Positions 33,341 to 42,792 of a stretch of 64,000 nucleotides of DNA are shown here, one piece after another. The position numbers and the translations under genes are program-made. The stretch comes from CAYGVT01 sp964353355 (GTDB lineage Archaea > Thermoplasmatota > DTKX01 > GCA-020343715), in contig CAYGVT010000131.1 in assembly GCA_964353355.1 (NCBI GenBank), positions 1-64,000 of the forward strand, written 5' to 3'. The first letter of the stretch is position 1. Each line of letters opens with the position of its first letter. Below the pieces are notes generated by a model that was given only the letters and a program-made list of their open reading frames with translations, ran no database searches and had not been told where the DNA came from.

Positions 33341-35929
33341 TCAGCCGTGGTTGGGCTCGTAGGGGTTGAACATCGGGTCGCCGTGCAGTATGTAGTGGCC
33401 GTAGATGATGTACGCGATGTCCGGCCCGATGCCGTTGGCGATGCCACCCTCCGCGTCCTCGGGCAGGTAGTCGTTCTTGGCGTTGCGCAGCGCCATCCCG
33501 ACGGTCTGGTCGTCGCCGAGCACGTACTCGGTGAAGTACTCGCCCATGAGCACCGCGCCCTCGGGGTCGAGCCGGAGGTCCGAATCGGAGCCGGCGTCGA
33601 TGGTGCCGTAGGTCGAGCGCGTGGCGCCGATGAACGCGTTGATGCCCCCGTGGATGTAGGCCTGCGAGAGCGCGTTCTCGGGGTTCAGGCCGTCGATGCG
33701 CCCGACGACGCAGGAGATGAGGTACATCGTGGAGGGACCGAAGCTCATGTCGCGCACGTGCGCCACGTCGAAGGCCGAGCCGCCCGCGTACTTCGTGCGC
33801 GCCGAGGGGACGTACCAGTAGTAGAAGCCATGGACCCCGCCGATGATGTAGTTGGAGCCCTCCTGGAACTTCTGCGAGTTGATGCGGTGGGACAGCAGCT
33901 CCGAGGTCTGCTTGGGTTTGAAGCCGCCCTCGTCGTACTCCTTGCTGACCTGGGTGACGAGCGAGGGGTACATGGTCTCGACGGGCAGCTCGGAGCCCAG
34001 GAACACGTAGCCGTTGCTCTTCCAGTCGCTGTGGACGTTGCCCTGCGTGTATCCCTCGAAGTTATCGATGATCTCGCGGTAGAAGAACGTGCGCGACAGC
34101 AGCGCCGAGCAGTCCTGCGCGTTGTAGCCGTCGATGCGGCCCACGGGCAGCTCGATGTCGGGGTAGCTGGGCGACACCTTGCCCTCGCCGAGGTCCATGG
34201 GCGCGTTCATGGGGTCCATGTTCACGTCGGCGAAGTGGATGTCACCGGGCTCGCCGTAGCCCTCGGACACCTCCCCGCCCGGGAAGTAGTAGTGCGGGAC
34301 CATGTTGGTGTCCGCGATGATGCCGACGGAGACTGGGTTGCGGTAGTAGTGGTCGGCGAGCGCGTTGAGCGCGGCGCCATCGTTCATGAGGCCGGGGGAG
34401 TCCTGCCCCACGAGGCGCGCGAGCGTGTGCACGGTCGCGTTGTGGATGTCCATGGCCTTGATGTTCGCGGTGGCCATGCTCGCGGAGTTGAACGTGGGCT
34501 CGCCGCAGTCGACGCACCCCAGGTACGCGGGCTTCATGAGCGCGTAATCAGGGTCCGCCATGACGATGCCCGTGTGGAAGGCAGTGAGGTAGGGCGCGAG
34601 GGACGACAGGCCCTCCATGAGAGGGTAGACGGGCGACGCGAGCTTCTGGACGACGATGTCCAAGTAGAACCAGTCCGGCTCGGCTTGAACCAGGCCGAAC
34701 CGCCCCGGGGGCCGGCCCTGCCATATCTCGCGCGCGCCCAGCTGCACCAGGTGCGTGCCGACGTCGTTGTTGAGCGCGCCGTCGAAGTCCACGATGCGGT
34801 ACTCGCCCTCGATGCGGCCCGCGGGCGTGCCGAAGAAGAGCTCCTGCGCGGCCGCGCCGGCCGCGTCGTTCTCGTCACCGTCGAAGACCCAAGCGTAGAT
34901 GCGCGAGCCGATCTCGTCAGCCCACGTGTTGCCCCTGAACTTGAGGGTGAACCTCACGAGGGCGTACTGGTAGTCGACGGGGACCTCGAACTCGTACTCG
35001 ATCTGGTTGGAGACGGCCGTGGTCGCGGGCACGACATTCTCTCGGGTACCGTGGTCGTAGATGAGGTCCTCGAAGTGGTAGGTGGTAGCGTCCTCCACGA
35101 CCATGGGCTGTATGTCGTCGGGGTTGGCGACCGTGAGGTAGGACACGTCGCTCGCGAGCCCGCGGGGCTCGCGGATGAACTTGGTCATGATGTCCTGGAT
35201 GGACTCGAGGTCCCTGAGGCGCAGCACCCTGCCGTAGCCGGGCGCGTCGCCGAGCGCGACGGTGTACTTGACATCGAGGCCTGACAGGGCCGAGGTGACG
35301 CCCTCGCATATCTCGTCCGTCACGATGAGGGGGATGTTCACGTAGCTCGCGAGCGCCGCCGCCGCGACCGCCAGGTCGTAGCCCGACCTGCCGGGCCTCA
35401 CGATCATGGCCCCGTCGGACGCCGCCCAGAACTCCTTGGCAGCCTCCAGGGAGGCGTGCTTGGGGTCCGCACCGTCCACGCGGTAGCTCACGGGCACGCC
35501 CAGCTCTCCGACCTCGCCGATGGTGACGGTCCTCTCGCTCGCGATGGCGCCGAGGAACCTCTTCACGGGGAGGGAGGGGTCCCTTCCCGCCACGAGCAGC
35601 GGGACCGTCTGCTGGGAGCCCACGTTGTCGTAGTAGCATGCAACGGGAGCGCCTACGACCGCCATCCACGGCGAGCTGTCGCTCACCACGATGGAGCCGC
35701 CCTGCTCGAGGCCGCTGCGCTCGGACGTGGAATCCAGGAGGTCGTCCAGTGTGGCCGCGCCCCCCTCGTCGGAACCGGGTCCTAGGATGACAAGGACGGA
35801 GGCGAGCAGGAGGATGGCCACCGCTCCGACGGCGGCGAGCTGCCTCTTCCTGGACACCATGGCGAACCTGTACACCTTGACGGGGTAACGCGCAAGGTCA
35901 CGCAGGGGCTTGAGGACCATCGTCTTCAC
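33341..35929 (-). CDS. secreted gingipain-like (C25-type) cysteine protease with CWB2-like region
   Basis: 862 residues. A membrane segment (about 29-50) acts as signal or anchor. Residues 110-245 (SGYDLAVAAAALASYVNIPLIVTDEI, KYTVALGD) resemble putative cell-wall-binding repeats of the CWB2 type. The C-terminal 350 residues match the caspase-like gingipain fold: ELPVGRIDGYN, then His700 in GGVHGFYYW and Cys740 in LISCVVGR, the expected His/Cys dyad, then AYIHGGINAFIGATRSTYG and HYILHGDPMFNPYEP. It is likely a surface or secreted protease. Start is GTG 35929; an in-frame ATG follows at 35920. A TATATAT promoter lies at 35972-35984. Confidence 0.75.
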   Translation of the reverse strand: MKTMVLKPLRDLARYPVKVYRFAMVSRKRQLAAVGAVAILLLASVLVILGPGSDEGGAATLDDLLDSTSERSGLEQGGSIVVSDSSPWMAVVGAPVACYYDNVGSQQTVPLLVAGRDPSLPVKRFLGAIASERTVTIGEVGELGVPVSYRVDGADPKHASLEAAKEFWAASDGAMIVRPGRSGYDLAVAAAALASYVNIPLIVTDEICEGVTSALSGLDVKYTVALGDAPGYGRVLRLRDLESIQDIMTKFIREPRGLASDVSYLTVANPDDIQPMVVEDATTYHFEDLIYDHGTRENVVPATTAVSNQIEYEFEVPVDYQYALVRFTLKFRGNTWADEIGSRIYAWVFDGDENDAAGAAAQELFFGTPAGRIEGEYRIVDFDGALNNDVGTHLVQLGAREIWQGRPPGRFGLVQAEPDWFYLDIVVQKLASPVYPLMEGLSSLAPYLTAFHTGIVMADPDYALMKPAYLGCVDCGEPTFNSASMATANIKAMDIHNATVHTLARLVGQDSPGLMNDGAALNALADHYYRNPVSVGIIADTNMVPHYYFPGGEVSEGYGEPGDIHFADVNMDPMNAPMDLGEGKVSPSYPDIELPVGRIDGYNAQDCSALLSRTFFYREIIDNFEGYTQGNVHSDWKSNGYVFLGSELPVETMYPSLVTQVSKEYDEGGFKPKQTSELLSHRINSQKFQEGSNYIIGGVHGFYYWYVPSARTKYAGGSAFDVAHVRDMSFGPSTMYLISCVVGRIDGLNPENALSQAYIHGGINAFIGATRSTYGTIDAGSDSDLRLDPEGAVLMGEYFTEYVLGDDQTVGMALRNAKNDYLPEDAEGGIANGIGPDIAYIIYGHYILHGDPMFNPYEPNHG

Positions 35930-35971
35930 CTACCTATCAGTAGCTACGCTTGTCGGTTCCTATGCGCGGCT

Positions 35972-35984
35972 GGATATATATGCG
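35972..35984 (-). promoter_or_regulatory. TATA box of the gingipain-like gene
   Basis: Minus strand ACGCATATATATCCAGCC, about 45 nt upstream of the GTG start. Shares the TATATATCCA core with the box at 30435-30446. The rest of 35985-36135 has no identifiable feature. Confidence 0.6.
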
Positions 35985-36137
35985 TTTTGGAATGGATTGG
36001 TAGCTCGCCCGTGCCCTGGATACCACCCGCATGCCCTGCGCACAATGGCGCTCCGGGCGCCACCCCCGTCATGGCCCCAGCGCACTGCCCGCCCCGGGGA
36101 CGCGACATCCCCCGTCATCGGGCGGGGGGTCGAACCC

Positions 36138-36146
36138 CTTTTAACT
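36138..36146 (+). promoter_or_regulatory. TATA-like box for hyuA
   Basis: CTTTTAACT about 25 nt before the GTG at 36167, so transcription would begin at or within a base or two of the start codon (leaderless). Confidence 0.5.
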
Positions 36147-36166
36147 CGGCATCCCGGTCTGGGGTC

Positions 36167-38143
36167 GTGCTCGTGTCCACCGACGTGGGCGGGACCTTCA
36201 CCGACTTCGTGGTTCTCGAGGGCGGCCGCATGCGCATGTTCAAGGTGCCCTCGACACCGGACGCGCCAGACCGCGCCGTCGCGGACGGGCTGCGCGCGCT
36301 GGGCCGCCAGGACGTCGCCGCCTTCTCGCACGGCACGACCGTGGCCACGAATGCCATCCTCCAGAGGTCAGGGGCGCGCGTCGCCCTGGTGACGACCGCG
36401 GGCTTCGAGGACATGCTGGAGATCGAACGGCAGGCGCGGCCCTCAGTCTACGACCTCAGGGAGGCGCGGCCCGAGCCGCTCACCCCAGCTGGCATGCGGG
36501 TTGGCGCGCAGGGGCGCATCGACCACCGCGGGGCCGTCATCGCCCCCCTGACCCCAGAGGAGGCCGAGCGCGTCTCGGACGCGGTGGAGGCCACCGGCGC
36601 CGAGGCGGTGGCGGTGTGCCTGCTCCACAGCTACGCCAACCCCTCGCACGAGGCCATGCTGGGCGAGGCGCTGCGGGCCCGGGGGCTGGAGGTCTCGCTC
36701 TCGAGCGAGGTCCGGCCCGTGTTCCGCGAGGTCGAGCGCGGCTCCCTCACGTCGCTGGACGCGCACGTCAAGCCGGTCGTGAGGGGCTACCTCAGGCGCC
36801 TGCGCCACGCGCTCGCCCCATACGGCCCCGCGGGCTTCCTCGTGATGGGCTCCCACGGGGGCGCCATCCCCGACGCGGTGGCGGCCGAGAGGCCCGCGAG
36901 GCTCCTCCTCTCCGGCCCCGCGGGCGGCGTGATCGCCGCGGCCGCGCTGGGCGCGAGGGCGGGCGTGGGGCGCCTGTTCACCTGCGACATGGGCGGGACG
37001 TCGACGGACGTGGGCGCGGTCGTGGACGGCGTGCCCCTGAGGACGCCCTCGACCTCGGTCGCGGGGCTACCCGTGGGCATGCCCACCATTGACGTCGTGT
37101 CCGTGGGCGCGGGCGGGGGCAGCCACGTCTGGGTCGACCCCGGGGGCGCGCTCAGGGTGGGGCCGAGCAGCGCGGGCGCTGACCCTGGGCCCGCCTTCTA
37201 CGGCAGGGGGGGTCGGGAGGCGAGCATCACCGACTGCCACGTGCTCTCGGGCACCCTCCCGACCGACTTCCTCGAGAGGTACGGCATCAGGGGCGACGCC
37301 GCCGCCTGCCGGGCGGCCTGTGGGCGGGCTGCGGACGCGGCGGGGCTCGACCTCGACGTCCTGCTCATCGGCGCGAGGAGCGTCGCCGACGCGGCGATGG
37401 CCCGGGCGTTCCGCGTCCTGCTCGCGGGGCGCGGGCTAGACCCCCGGGACTTCGCCCTCGTGGCCTTCGGAGGCGCGGGCGGGCTGCACGCCGCGGCGCT
37501 CGCAAGGGGCCTCGGCTTCAGGCGCGTGGTCGTTCCCCTGGCCGCGGGCGGGTTCTCGGCGCTCGGCATCGCGATGTCCGACCTGGTCGTCGAGCGCGAC
37601 CGGACGGTGCTCGCCCCCGTCGAGGCCGCCCCGGGCATCCTGGATGGCCTCGTCCCCGAGCTCAGGCGCGAGGCCGAGGCCGAGCTCGCCATGGCCGATG
37701 TGTCGCCCGAGGGCGCGGCCGAGGGGCTGGAGGCCGACATGCGCTACCGCGGGCAGAGCCACGAGCTCACGGTCCCGTTCATGCGCTCGCACCCGCCCTC
37801 GGCGACCTCGCTCCACGACGCCCACCGCGCCGCCTACGGGCACTCCGCCCCCGCCGAGGGCGTGGAGCTCGTCAACGTCCGGCTGAGGCTGAGGCTGCCG
37901 GGACCCGTGGTGAGGTTCGACCGCCTGGCCGACGACGAAGGCGCGCGGCCGCGCCACGTCCGCCAGGCGCTCTTCGACGAGGGGTGGCTCCCGACGGCCG
38001 CGTTCACGCGCGCCTCCCTGGGCGCGGGAGCCTCCGGCGACGGCCCCGCGGTCATCGAGGGCGAGGGCGAGACCACCGTCGTCCCGCCGGGCACGAGCTG
38101 GTCCGTCGACCGGTGGGGCGACCTCTGGCTGGAGGTGGGATGA
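36167..38143 (+). CDS. hyuA: hydantoinase/oxoprolinase subunit A
   Basis: 658 residues. The ATP-grasping actin-like fold of HyuA/OplA is evident: STDVGGTFTDFV at the N-terminus, SHGTTVATNAIL, LLLSGPAGGVIAAA, TCDMGGTSTDVG and FGGAGGLHAAALA. Subunit A carries the ATPase of ATP-dependent 5-oxoprolinase, hydantoinase and acetone/acetophenone carboxylase complexes. The GTG at 36167 gives VLVSTDVGG and is leaderless. hyuB overlaps its stop by 4 nt, so A and B are coupled. The substrate is unknown; no dedicated carboxylase small subunit or transporter is adjacent, which favours a hydantoin- or oxoproline-type amide hydrolysis. Confidence 0.9.
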   Translation: MLVSTDVGGTFTDFVVLEGGRMRMFKVPSTPDAPDRAVADGLRALGRQDVAAFSHGTTVATNAILQRSGARVALVTTAGFEDMLEIERQARPSVYDLREARPEPLTPAGMRVGAQGRIDHRGAVIAPLTPEEAERVSDAVEATGAEAVAVCLLHSYANPSHEAMLGEALRARGLEVSLSSEVRPVFREVERGSLTSLDAHVKPVVRGYLRRLRHALAPYGPAGFLVMGSHGGAIPDAVAAERPARLLLSGPAGGVIAAAALGARAGVGRLFTCDMGGTSTDVGAVVDGVPLRTPSTSVAGLPVGMPTIDVVSVGAGGGSHVWVDPGGALRVGPSSAGADPGPAFYGRGGREASITDCHVLSGTLPTDFLERYGIRGDAAACRAACGRAADAAGLDLDVLLIGARSVADAAMARAFRVLLAGRGLDPRDFALVAFGGAGGLHAAALARGLGFRRVVVPLAAGGFSALGIAMSDLVVERDRTVLAPVEAAPGILDGLVPELRREAEAELAMADVSPEGAAEGLEADMRYRGQSHELTVPFMRSHPPSATSLHDAHRAAYGHSAPAEGVELVNVRLRLRLPGPVVRFDRLADDEGARPRHVRQALFDEGWLPTAAFTRASLGAGASGDGPAVIEGEGETTVVPPGTSWSVDRWGDLWLEVG

Positions 38144-39744
38144 TGCTCTCCCCCTCCGACCTGGAGGTCATGCGCCAGGCCCTGGCCTCGGTGCCCGAGG
38201 AGATGGGCGTCGTCCTCGTCAGGTCGGCCTACTCGCCCAACATCAAGGAGCGGCGGGACGCATCGTGCGCCGTCTTCGACGCGGAGGGCAGGATGGTCGC
38301 GCAGGCCGAGCACATCCCCGTGCACCTGGGCTCGATGCCGCTCGCGGTCGAGGGGCTGCTGCGCCTCGGCCCGGTCCTCAGGCCAGGCGACGCATGGGTC
38401 GTCAACGACCCCTACACGGGCGGCTCCCACCTCCCCGACATCACCGTCATCTCGCCCGTCCTCGATGGCGCCGAGGTCGTGGGCTTCGTCGTGAACAAGG
38501 CGCACCACGCGGACGTCGGGGGGCCCACGCCGGGCTCGATGGACCCCACCGCGCTCACGCTCGAGGACGAGGGCGTCGTCATCCCGCTGCAGGCGCTCGC
38601 CGAGGGAGGGCGCCCCACTGGACCCGTGTGGGAGATGCTGAGGGCGCGCTCCCGCACGCCCGAGGAGCGCATGGGTGACCTGCGCGCGCAGCTCGCGGCC
38701 AGCGCCGTCGGCGCCGCCCGCCTCGGGGCGTTCGTCGGCCGCTACGGGAGGGGCACCTGGCGCGCCTTCTGCGACGAGGTCATCGACTACAGCCGGAGGC
38801 GCATGGAGGCCGCCCTATCGGGGCTCGTCGAGGGGACCTACTCGGCCGGGGACGTGGTCGAGGCCCCCGCGTCCGGGCTCGGCGAGGGGGACGGCGTCCT
38901 CTTCCCGCGGATGCACGACCTGCGCGTCGAGCTCGCGGTCACCGTCGGTCGCGGGCGCGCGAGGTTCGACTTCACGGGCACCTCGCCCCAGGTGGACGCG
39001 CCGCTCAACGCCCCCCGCTCGGTGACGCTGTCGGCGGTGTACTACTCGCTGCGCGCGATGACCGACCCCACCATCCCCCCGAACCACGGATGCTACTCGC
39101 CGGTCGAGGTCGTGTGCCCTCGCGGCAGCCTGCTGGACCCCACGCCACCGAGGCCTGTGAGCGCGGGCAACGTCGAGACCTCGCAGCGCGTCGCCGACGT
39201 CTGCCTCGCGGCGCTCGGGCAGGCGCGCCCCGAGGGCCCGGTCGCCATGTCCCAGGGAACGATGAACAACGTGCTCATCGGCACCGAGGGCGAGGGCGCC
39301 TTCACGTTCTACGAGACCCTTGGGGGCGGCGAGGGCGGCTCGCCATGGCGCCCTGGCATGTCAGGCGTGCACACGCACATGACCAACACGCGCAACACGC
39401 CCGTGGAGGCGCTCGAGGCGGCCTACCCGCTGCGGGTGAGGCGGCTCTCCCTCCGCAGGGGCAGCGGGGGCGTGGGGAGGCACCCCGGCGGCGATGGCAT
39501 CGTCAAGGAGGTCGAGCTGCTCGCGGAGGCCGCGGTGCTCACGCTCGTCGCCGAGAGGCGCAGGGAGCGCCCCCGGGGCGTTGACGGTGGCGGGGACGGG
39601 GCGGAGGGCGCCGATGCCATCGTGCGCGACGGCCGTCGCATCCCCCTGCCATCGAAGTGCCGGGCGGTCCTCAGGAGGGGCGACGTCGTGGTCATCGAGA
39701 CCCCTGGCGGCGGGGGATGGGGAGGCCCTGAGGGGCACCCCTGA
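38140..39744 (+). CDS. hyuB: hydantoinase/oxoprolinase subunit B
   Basis: 534 residues with the HyuB signature: VRSAYSPNIKERRDASCAVFDAEGRMVAQAEHIPVHLGSM split over the N-terminus, NDPYTGGSHLPDI, VNKAHHADVGG (metal-binding His/Asp cluster) and the NVETSQRVADV and HMTNTRNTPVE segments near the C-terminus. It forms the hydrolytic partner of HyuA. GGAGGTG at 38131-38137 precedes overlapping ATGs at 38140 and 38143; the second has the better spacing. The C-terminal DGGGDGAEGADA stretch is a lineage-specific insertion or loop. Confidence 0.9.
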   Translation: MMLSPSDLEVMRQALASVPEEMGVVLVRSAYSPNIKERRDASCAVFDAEGRMVAQAEHIPVHLGSMPLAVEGLLRLGPVLRPGDAWVVNDPYTGGSHLPDITVISPVLDGAEVVGFVVNKAHHADVGGPTPGSMDPTALTLEDEGVVIPLQALAEGGRPTGPVWEMLRARSRTPEERMGDLRAQLAASAVGAARLGAFVGRYGRGTWRAFCDEVIDYSRRRMEAALSGLVEGTYSAGDVVEAPASGLGEGDGVLFPRMHDLRVELAVTVGRGRARFDFTGTSPQVDAPLNAPRSVTLSAVYYSLRAMTDPTIPPNHGCYSPVEVVCPRGSLLDPTPPRPVSAGNVETSQRVADVCLAALGQARPEGPVAMSQGTMNNVLIGTEGEGAFTFYETLGGGEGGSPWRPGMSGVHTHMTNTRNTPVEALEAAYPLRVRRLSLRRGSGGVGRHPGGDGIVKEVELLAEAAVLTLVAERRRERPRGVDGGGDGAEGADAIVRDGRRIPLPSKCRAVLRRGDVVVIETPGGGGWGGPEGHP

Positions 39745-39777
39745 CGAACGGGCCCGCACCTCGTCGGCCTAATCCTA

Positions 39778-41067
39778 ATGAGGTGGCACCACCATCCCAC
39801 CCCGATGCTCCGCTGCGACATCGCCATAGTCGGGGCCGGACCAGCCGGCTCGACCGCCGCCAGGTTCCTCGCGGCCCAGGGCATCGACGTGCTCGTGCTC
39901 GAGCGGGACAAGCTCCCCCACGACAAGCCTTGCGGCGGTGGGCTCCGGCCCGGCGTGGTGAGGCGCGTCGACCACATCAAGCGCCTGGCCGGCCGGTTCG
40001 TGGAGGGCGTCTCGACCGAGGCCGTCATCTCCACGCCTGGCGGCCCCTTCGTGTCCCACAAGGTCCCCGAGGGCGCCATGCCCGTCATGTTCCAGATGCG
40101 CAGGTCGGTCTTCGACCAGGTCCTGGTGGAGGACGCGGTCGCGCAGGGCGCGCGGCTGGAGGAGGGCGCGCGCGTGATGCGCGCCGCCGGCGGCGAGCGC
40201 GGCTGGAAGCTGGGGCTCGAGGACGGCCGCGAGTTGCGTGCCAAGGGCGTCATCGGCGCGGGGGGGGCCAACTGCCCCATCTCCAAGCGCATGCGCGTGG
40301 CTGGTGGCGCGCCCAAATGCTTCCCCCGCGACCGGCTCGCTGTGTGCTGGGCGCGCGAGTACAGGGTCGGGGAGCGGTTCGTCGAGGACGCCTACGGCGC
40401 CTCGCGGTGCGTCCATCTGACGATCCGGCACGCGAACGTCACCGGCTACTCCTGGGCGTTCCCGAAGCGCGAGCACGTCAACGTTGGCTTCGGCGCCCTC
40501 ATCGACGACCTCAAGGGCGAGGACGGGCACGCTCTCGCGGAGGGCTACGTCGGCCAGCTCGTCAAGAGGGGGTTGCTCCCCGACGACCCCGGTGGTGGCA
40601 GGTGGCAGGCGGCGCCCATCCCGATGGGCGGGCCCGCCGGCCCAGTCGTCCGGCCGGGGGCGCTCGCTGTCGGGGACGCCGCGGGGTTCGTCTCCCCGCT
40701 CGCGGGCGACGGCATCTACTACGCGGTCGAGTCGGGCCGCATGGCCGCGGAGGTGATGCGGCGCGCTTTGGAGAAGGGGGACATGACGCCCGAGTACCTC
40801 CACTCGTACCACAAAGCGTGGAAGAAGGCCTGGGGCGGCGAGCTGGAGACCCTATGGAAGGTCGCCGCGAAGCTCTCCAAGGACCCGCTCACGGTGCTCG
40901 AGCGCGCGGCCGGGGACCCCAAGATGGCGCCCATCGTGCTCAAGCTCTTCCAGGGCGAGGGGGACGTCACCCGCAACGCCATCATGCTCTACGGCCGCAA
41001 CGCGCTGGCCGCCCTCAGGTTCCCGCGCAGGGAGGAGGAGCAGGCGGAGGGCGAGGGACCGTGCTGA
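39778..41067 (+). CDS. geranylgeranyl reductase family flavoprotein
   Basis: 429 residues. FAD-binding Rossmann motif DIAIVGAGPAGSTAARFLA near residue 14, the family motif KPCGGGLRPGV (about 50), the YxWxFP motif in TGYSWAFPKREHVNVGFG (about 222), and GDAAGFVSPLAGDGIYYAVESG (about 300) are all present. These enzymes saturate the geranylgeranyl chains of archaeal membrane lipids. ATG 39778 is the first start; ATG 39805 (MLRCDIAIVG) is equally plausible and gives the usual family length. It stands alone downstream of hyuB with a 33-nt gap; the CCTAATCC stretch is only a weak promoter candidate. Confidence 0.9.
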   Translation: MRWHHHPTPMLRCDIAIVGAGPAGSTAARFLAAQGIDVLVLERDKLPHDKPCGGGLRPGVVRRVDHIKRLAGRFVEGVSTEAVISTPGGPFVSHKVPEGAMPVMFQMRRSVFDQVLVEDAVAQGARLEEGARVMRAAGGERGWKLGLEDGRELRAKGVIGAGGANCPISKRMRVAGGAPKCFPRDRLAVCWAREYRVGERFVEDAYGASRCVHLTIRHANVTGYSWAFPKREHVNVGFGALIDDLKGEDGHALAEGYVGQLVKRGLLPDDPGGGRWQAAPIPMGGPAGPVVRPGALAVGDAAGFVSPLAGDGIYYAVESGRMAAEVMRRALEKGDMTPEYLHSYHKAWKKAWGGELETLWKVAAKLSKDPLTVLERAAGDPKMAPIVLKLFQGEGDVTRNAIMLYGRNALAALRFPRREEEQAEGEGPC

Positions 41068-41095
41068 CCGCCTGAGCCGGTCCAACGGGACAACC

Positions 41096-41106
41096 CTCAT
41101 ATACCC
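41096..41106 (+). promoter_or_regulatory. TATA-like box for the sulfur-transfer gene cluster
   Basis: CTCATATACCC about 26 nt upstream of the ATG at 41128, consistent with a leaderless transcript for the four-gene cluster 41128-43579. Confidence 0.5.
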
Positions 41107-41127
41107 TCGCCTCCCCTTCGACATCGG

Positions 41128-42150
41128 ATGCAGGACGGCACGTGGCGCGACATGTGGGCGAGGCAGCTCCCGCTGGATGGATTCGGCGAGGAGGGGCAGC
41201 GCGCGCTCGGTCGCGCGACCGCGGCCGTCGTGGGCGCGGGCGCGCTGGGCAGCAACTCGGCGGAGCTCCTCGCGCGCATGGGCGTCGGCACCGTCCGCAT
41301 CGTCGACCGCGACGTGCTCGAGGCGTCCAACCTGCACCGGCAGCGCGTGCTCGGCCACCCCGACATCGGCAGGCCCAAGGCGGAGGCGCTCGCGGAGCGG
41401 CTCGGCGCGCTCGCGCCCTGGTGCAGGGTCGAGGGCGTGGTCGAGGACGTCACGGGCTCGAACGCGCTGGGGCTGCTGCAGGGCGCGGACGTCGTCCTCG
41501 ACGGGCTCGATGGCATGCGCGCGCGCTACGTGCTCAACGACGCCTGCCTCGAGCTCGGCGTGCCCTGGGTCTACGGCGGTGTGCTCGCAATGGGCGGCCT
41601 GGTCGCGACGTTCCCGGCGGGAGGGCCCTGTCTCATGTGCCTGTTCCCCGAGGTCCCTATGGACGGCTCGGTGCCCGCGTGCGAGTCGGAGGGCGTGCAC
41701 CCCTCCGCCCCTGCCCTGGTAGCCTCGGTGCAGGTGGCGCAGGCGTCCCGCCTGCTGCTCGGCGCCAGGCCCCCGCCCAAGCTGGTGGCGTTCGACCTGT
41801 CCAAAGACGACTGGCGCGTCGTCGACATCCAGATGCGCCAGGGCTGCCCCGCGTGCGGCGAGGGGAGGCGCGACCACCTGATGGCCGGCGACCGTGACGT
41901 CATCGTCACGCTCTGCGGGCGCGGCTCGGTGCAGATAAGCCCGTCGGCGAGGCGCGGACGCGTCGACCTCGACGCGAAGGCGGCGGAGTGGGGGCGCGAG
42001 GGCCTCGCGGTCTCCCGCCACGGCCCGGTCCTCACCCTTGCCCTGGGGGAGACCAAGCTCCACCTCTTCACCTCGGGCCGCGCCCTCGTGAAGGGCACGA
42101 CGGAGCAGGCGGTAGCGAAGGGCCTCTACACGAAGTACGTGCTCAGGTGA
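41128..42150 (+). CDS. E1-like adenylyltransferase (ThiF/MoeB/HesA family)
   Basis: 340 residues. The adenylation fold is intact: AAVVGAGALGSNSAELLARMGVG (ATP loop), VDRDVLEASNLHRQRVL (the D-x-x-x-x-S-N-L-x-R-Q signature) and VLDGLDGMRARYVLND. The zinc site uses CLMC (about 171) and CPAC (about 250). Residues 260-340 form an extra C-terminal domain (VTLCGRGSVQISPSARRG) not found in the shortest family members. E1-like enzymes adenylate the C-terminus of a ubiquitin-like carrier for sulfur transfer or conjugation. No such carrier is encoded nearby. First of four linked genes; its TGA is followed at once by the next cistron's Shine-Dalgarno. Confidence 0.9.
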   Translation: MQDGTWRDMWARQLPLDGFGEEGQRALGRATAAVVGAGALGSNSAELLARMGVGTVRIVDRDVLEASNLHRQRVLGHPDIGRPKAEALAERLGALAPWCRVEGVVEDVTGSNALGLLQGADVVLDGLDGMRARYVLNDACLELGVPWVYGGVLAMGGLVATFPAGGPCLMCLFPEVPMDGSVPACESEGVHPSAPALVASVQVAQASRLLLGARPPPKLVAFDLSKDDWRVVDIQMRQGCPACGEGRRDHLMAGDRDVIVTLCGRGSVQISPSARRGRVDLDAKAAEWGREGLAVSRHGPVLTLALGETKLHLFTSGRALVKGTTEQAVAKGLYTKYVLR

Positions 42151-42157
42151 GGGGGTG
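42151..42157 (+). promoter_or_regulatory. Shine-Dalgarno before a CTG start (ThiI-like gene)
   Basis: GGGGGTG directly after the upstream TGA (42148-42150), then five bases and CTG at 42163. Identical in layout to 14901-14913. Confidence 0.6.
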
Positions 42158-42162
42158 GTCGG

Positions 42163-42792
42163 CTGGTCAGGTACGTAGCGCTGATGTCGGCCGGCATCGA
42201 CTCCCCCGTGGCCGCGCACCTGATGCTCGAGCGCGGCGTGCAGCTCACCGCCCTCCACTTCGACAACCGCCCGTTCACGGACGACTCAGAGGTCGAGAAG
42301 GCCCGCCGGCTCGTGCTGCGGCTGCGCGAGCTGCACGGGGACGTGCCGGCCTTCCTCGTGCCCCACGGTGCCACCACGCAGCTCGCCATGGCCAGGGACG
42401 CGCCGCGGCGCATCGGGTGCCTGCTTTGCAGGCGCATGATGTTCCGCGTGTCCTCCCGCTACGCGCGCAGCATCGGCGCGCAGGGCGTGCTCACGGGAGA
42501 GTCCCTCGGCCAGGTGGCGTCGCAGACGCTCGCGAACATCGCGGTCGAGCACCTCGCGCTCGAGGGCCTCCCCGCCATCAGGCCGCTCATCGGCCTGGAC
42601 AAGGAGGAGATCGTGGGCATCGCCAAGCGCATCGGCACGTTCGACCTCTCGACCGCCCCCGGCAGCTGCTGCACCATCGTGCCCGACAAACCCTCCGTGG
42701 CGGCCCGGCGCTCCGAGGTCGAGAAGGCCGAAGCGGGCGTCGACATCGAGGGCCTGGCCAGGGCCGCGCTGGAGGGCATGACGCCATGGTAG
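42163..42792 (+). CDS. ThiI-like PP-loop sulfurtransferase, CTG start
   Basis: 209 residues matching the C-terminal AANH domain of tRNA 4-thiouridine synthase: VRYVALMSAGIDSPVAAHLM holds the PP-loop (SGGxDS variant SAGIDS), CLLCRRMMFR the family's CxxC-R helix, and CCTIVPDKP the later cysteine/phosphate segment. The THUMP and N-terminal ferredoxin-like domains of full ThiI are absent, so RNA recognition must come from elsewhere. An ATG start at 42184 would begin inside the first beta-strand/P-loop; CTG at 42163 restores the strand and lies five bases after GGGGGTG. The gene overlaps the following 90-residue gene by 7 nt. Confidence 0.85.
   Translation: MVRYVALMSAGIDSPVAAHLMLERGVQLTALHFDNRPFTDDSEVEKARRLVLRLRELHGDVPAFLVPHGATTQLAMARDAPRRIGCLLCRRMMFRVSSRYARSIGAQGVLTGESLGQVASQTLANIAVEHLALEGLPAIRPLIGLDKEEIVGIAKRIGTFDLSTAPGSCCTIVPDKPSVAARRSEVEKAEAGVDIEGLARAALEGMTPW

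Noticed and set aside
36120..36150. T-arm-like sequence on the minus strand (GGGGTTCGACCCC), possible tRNA
   Set aside because: No matching acceptor stem, D-arm or anticodon arm can be drawn upstream, and the sequence overlaps the hyuA promoter.
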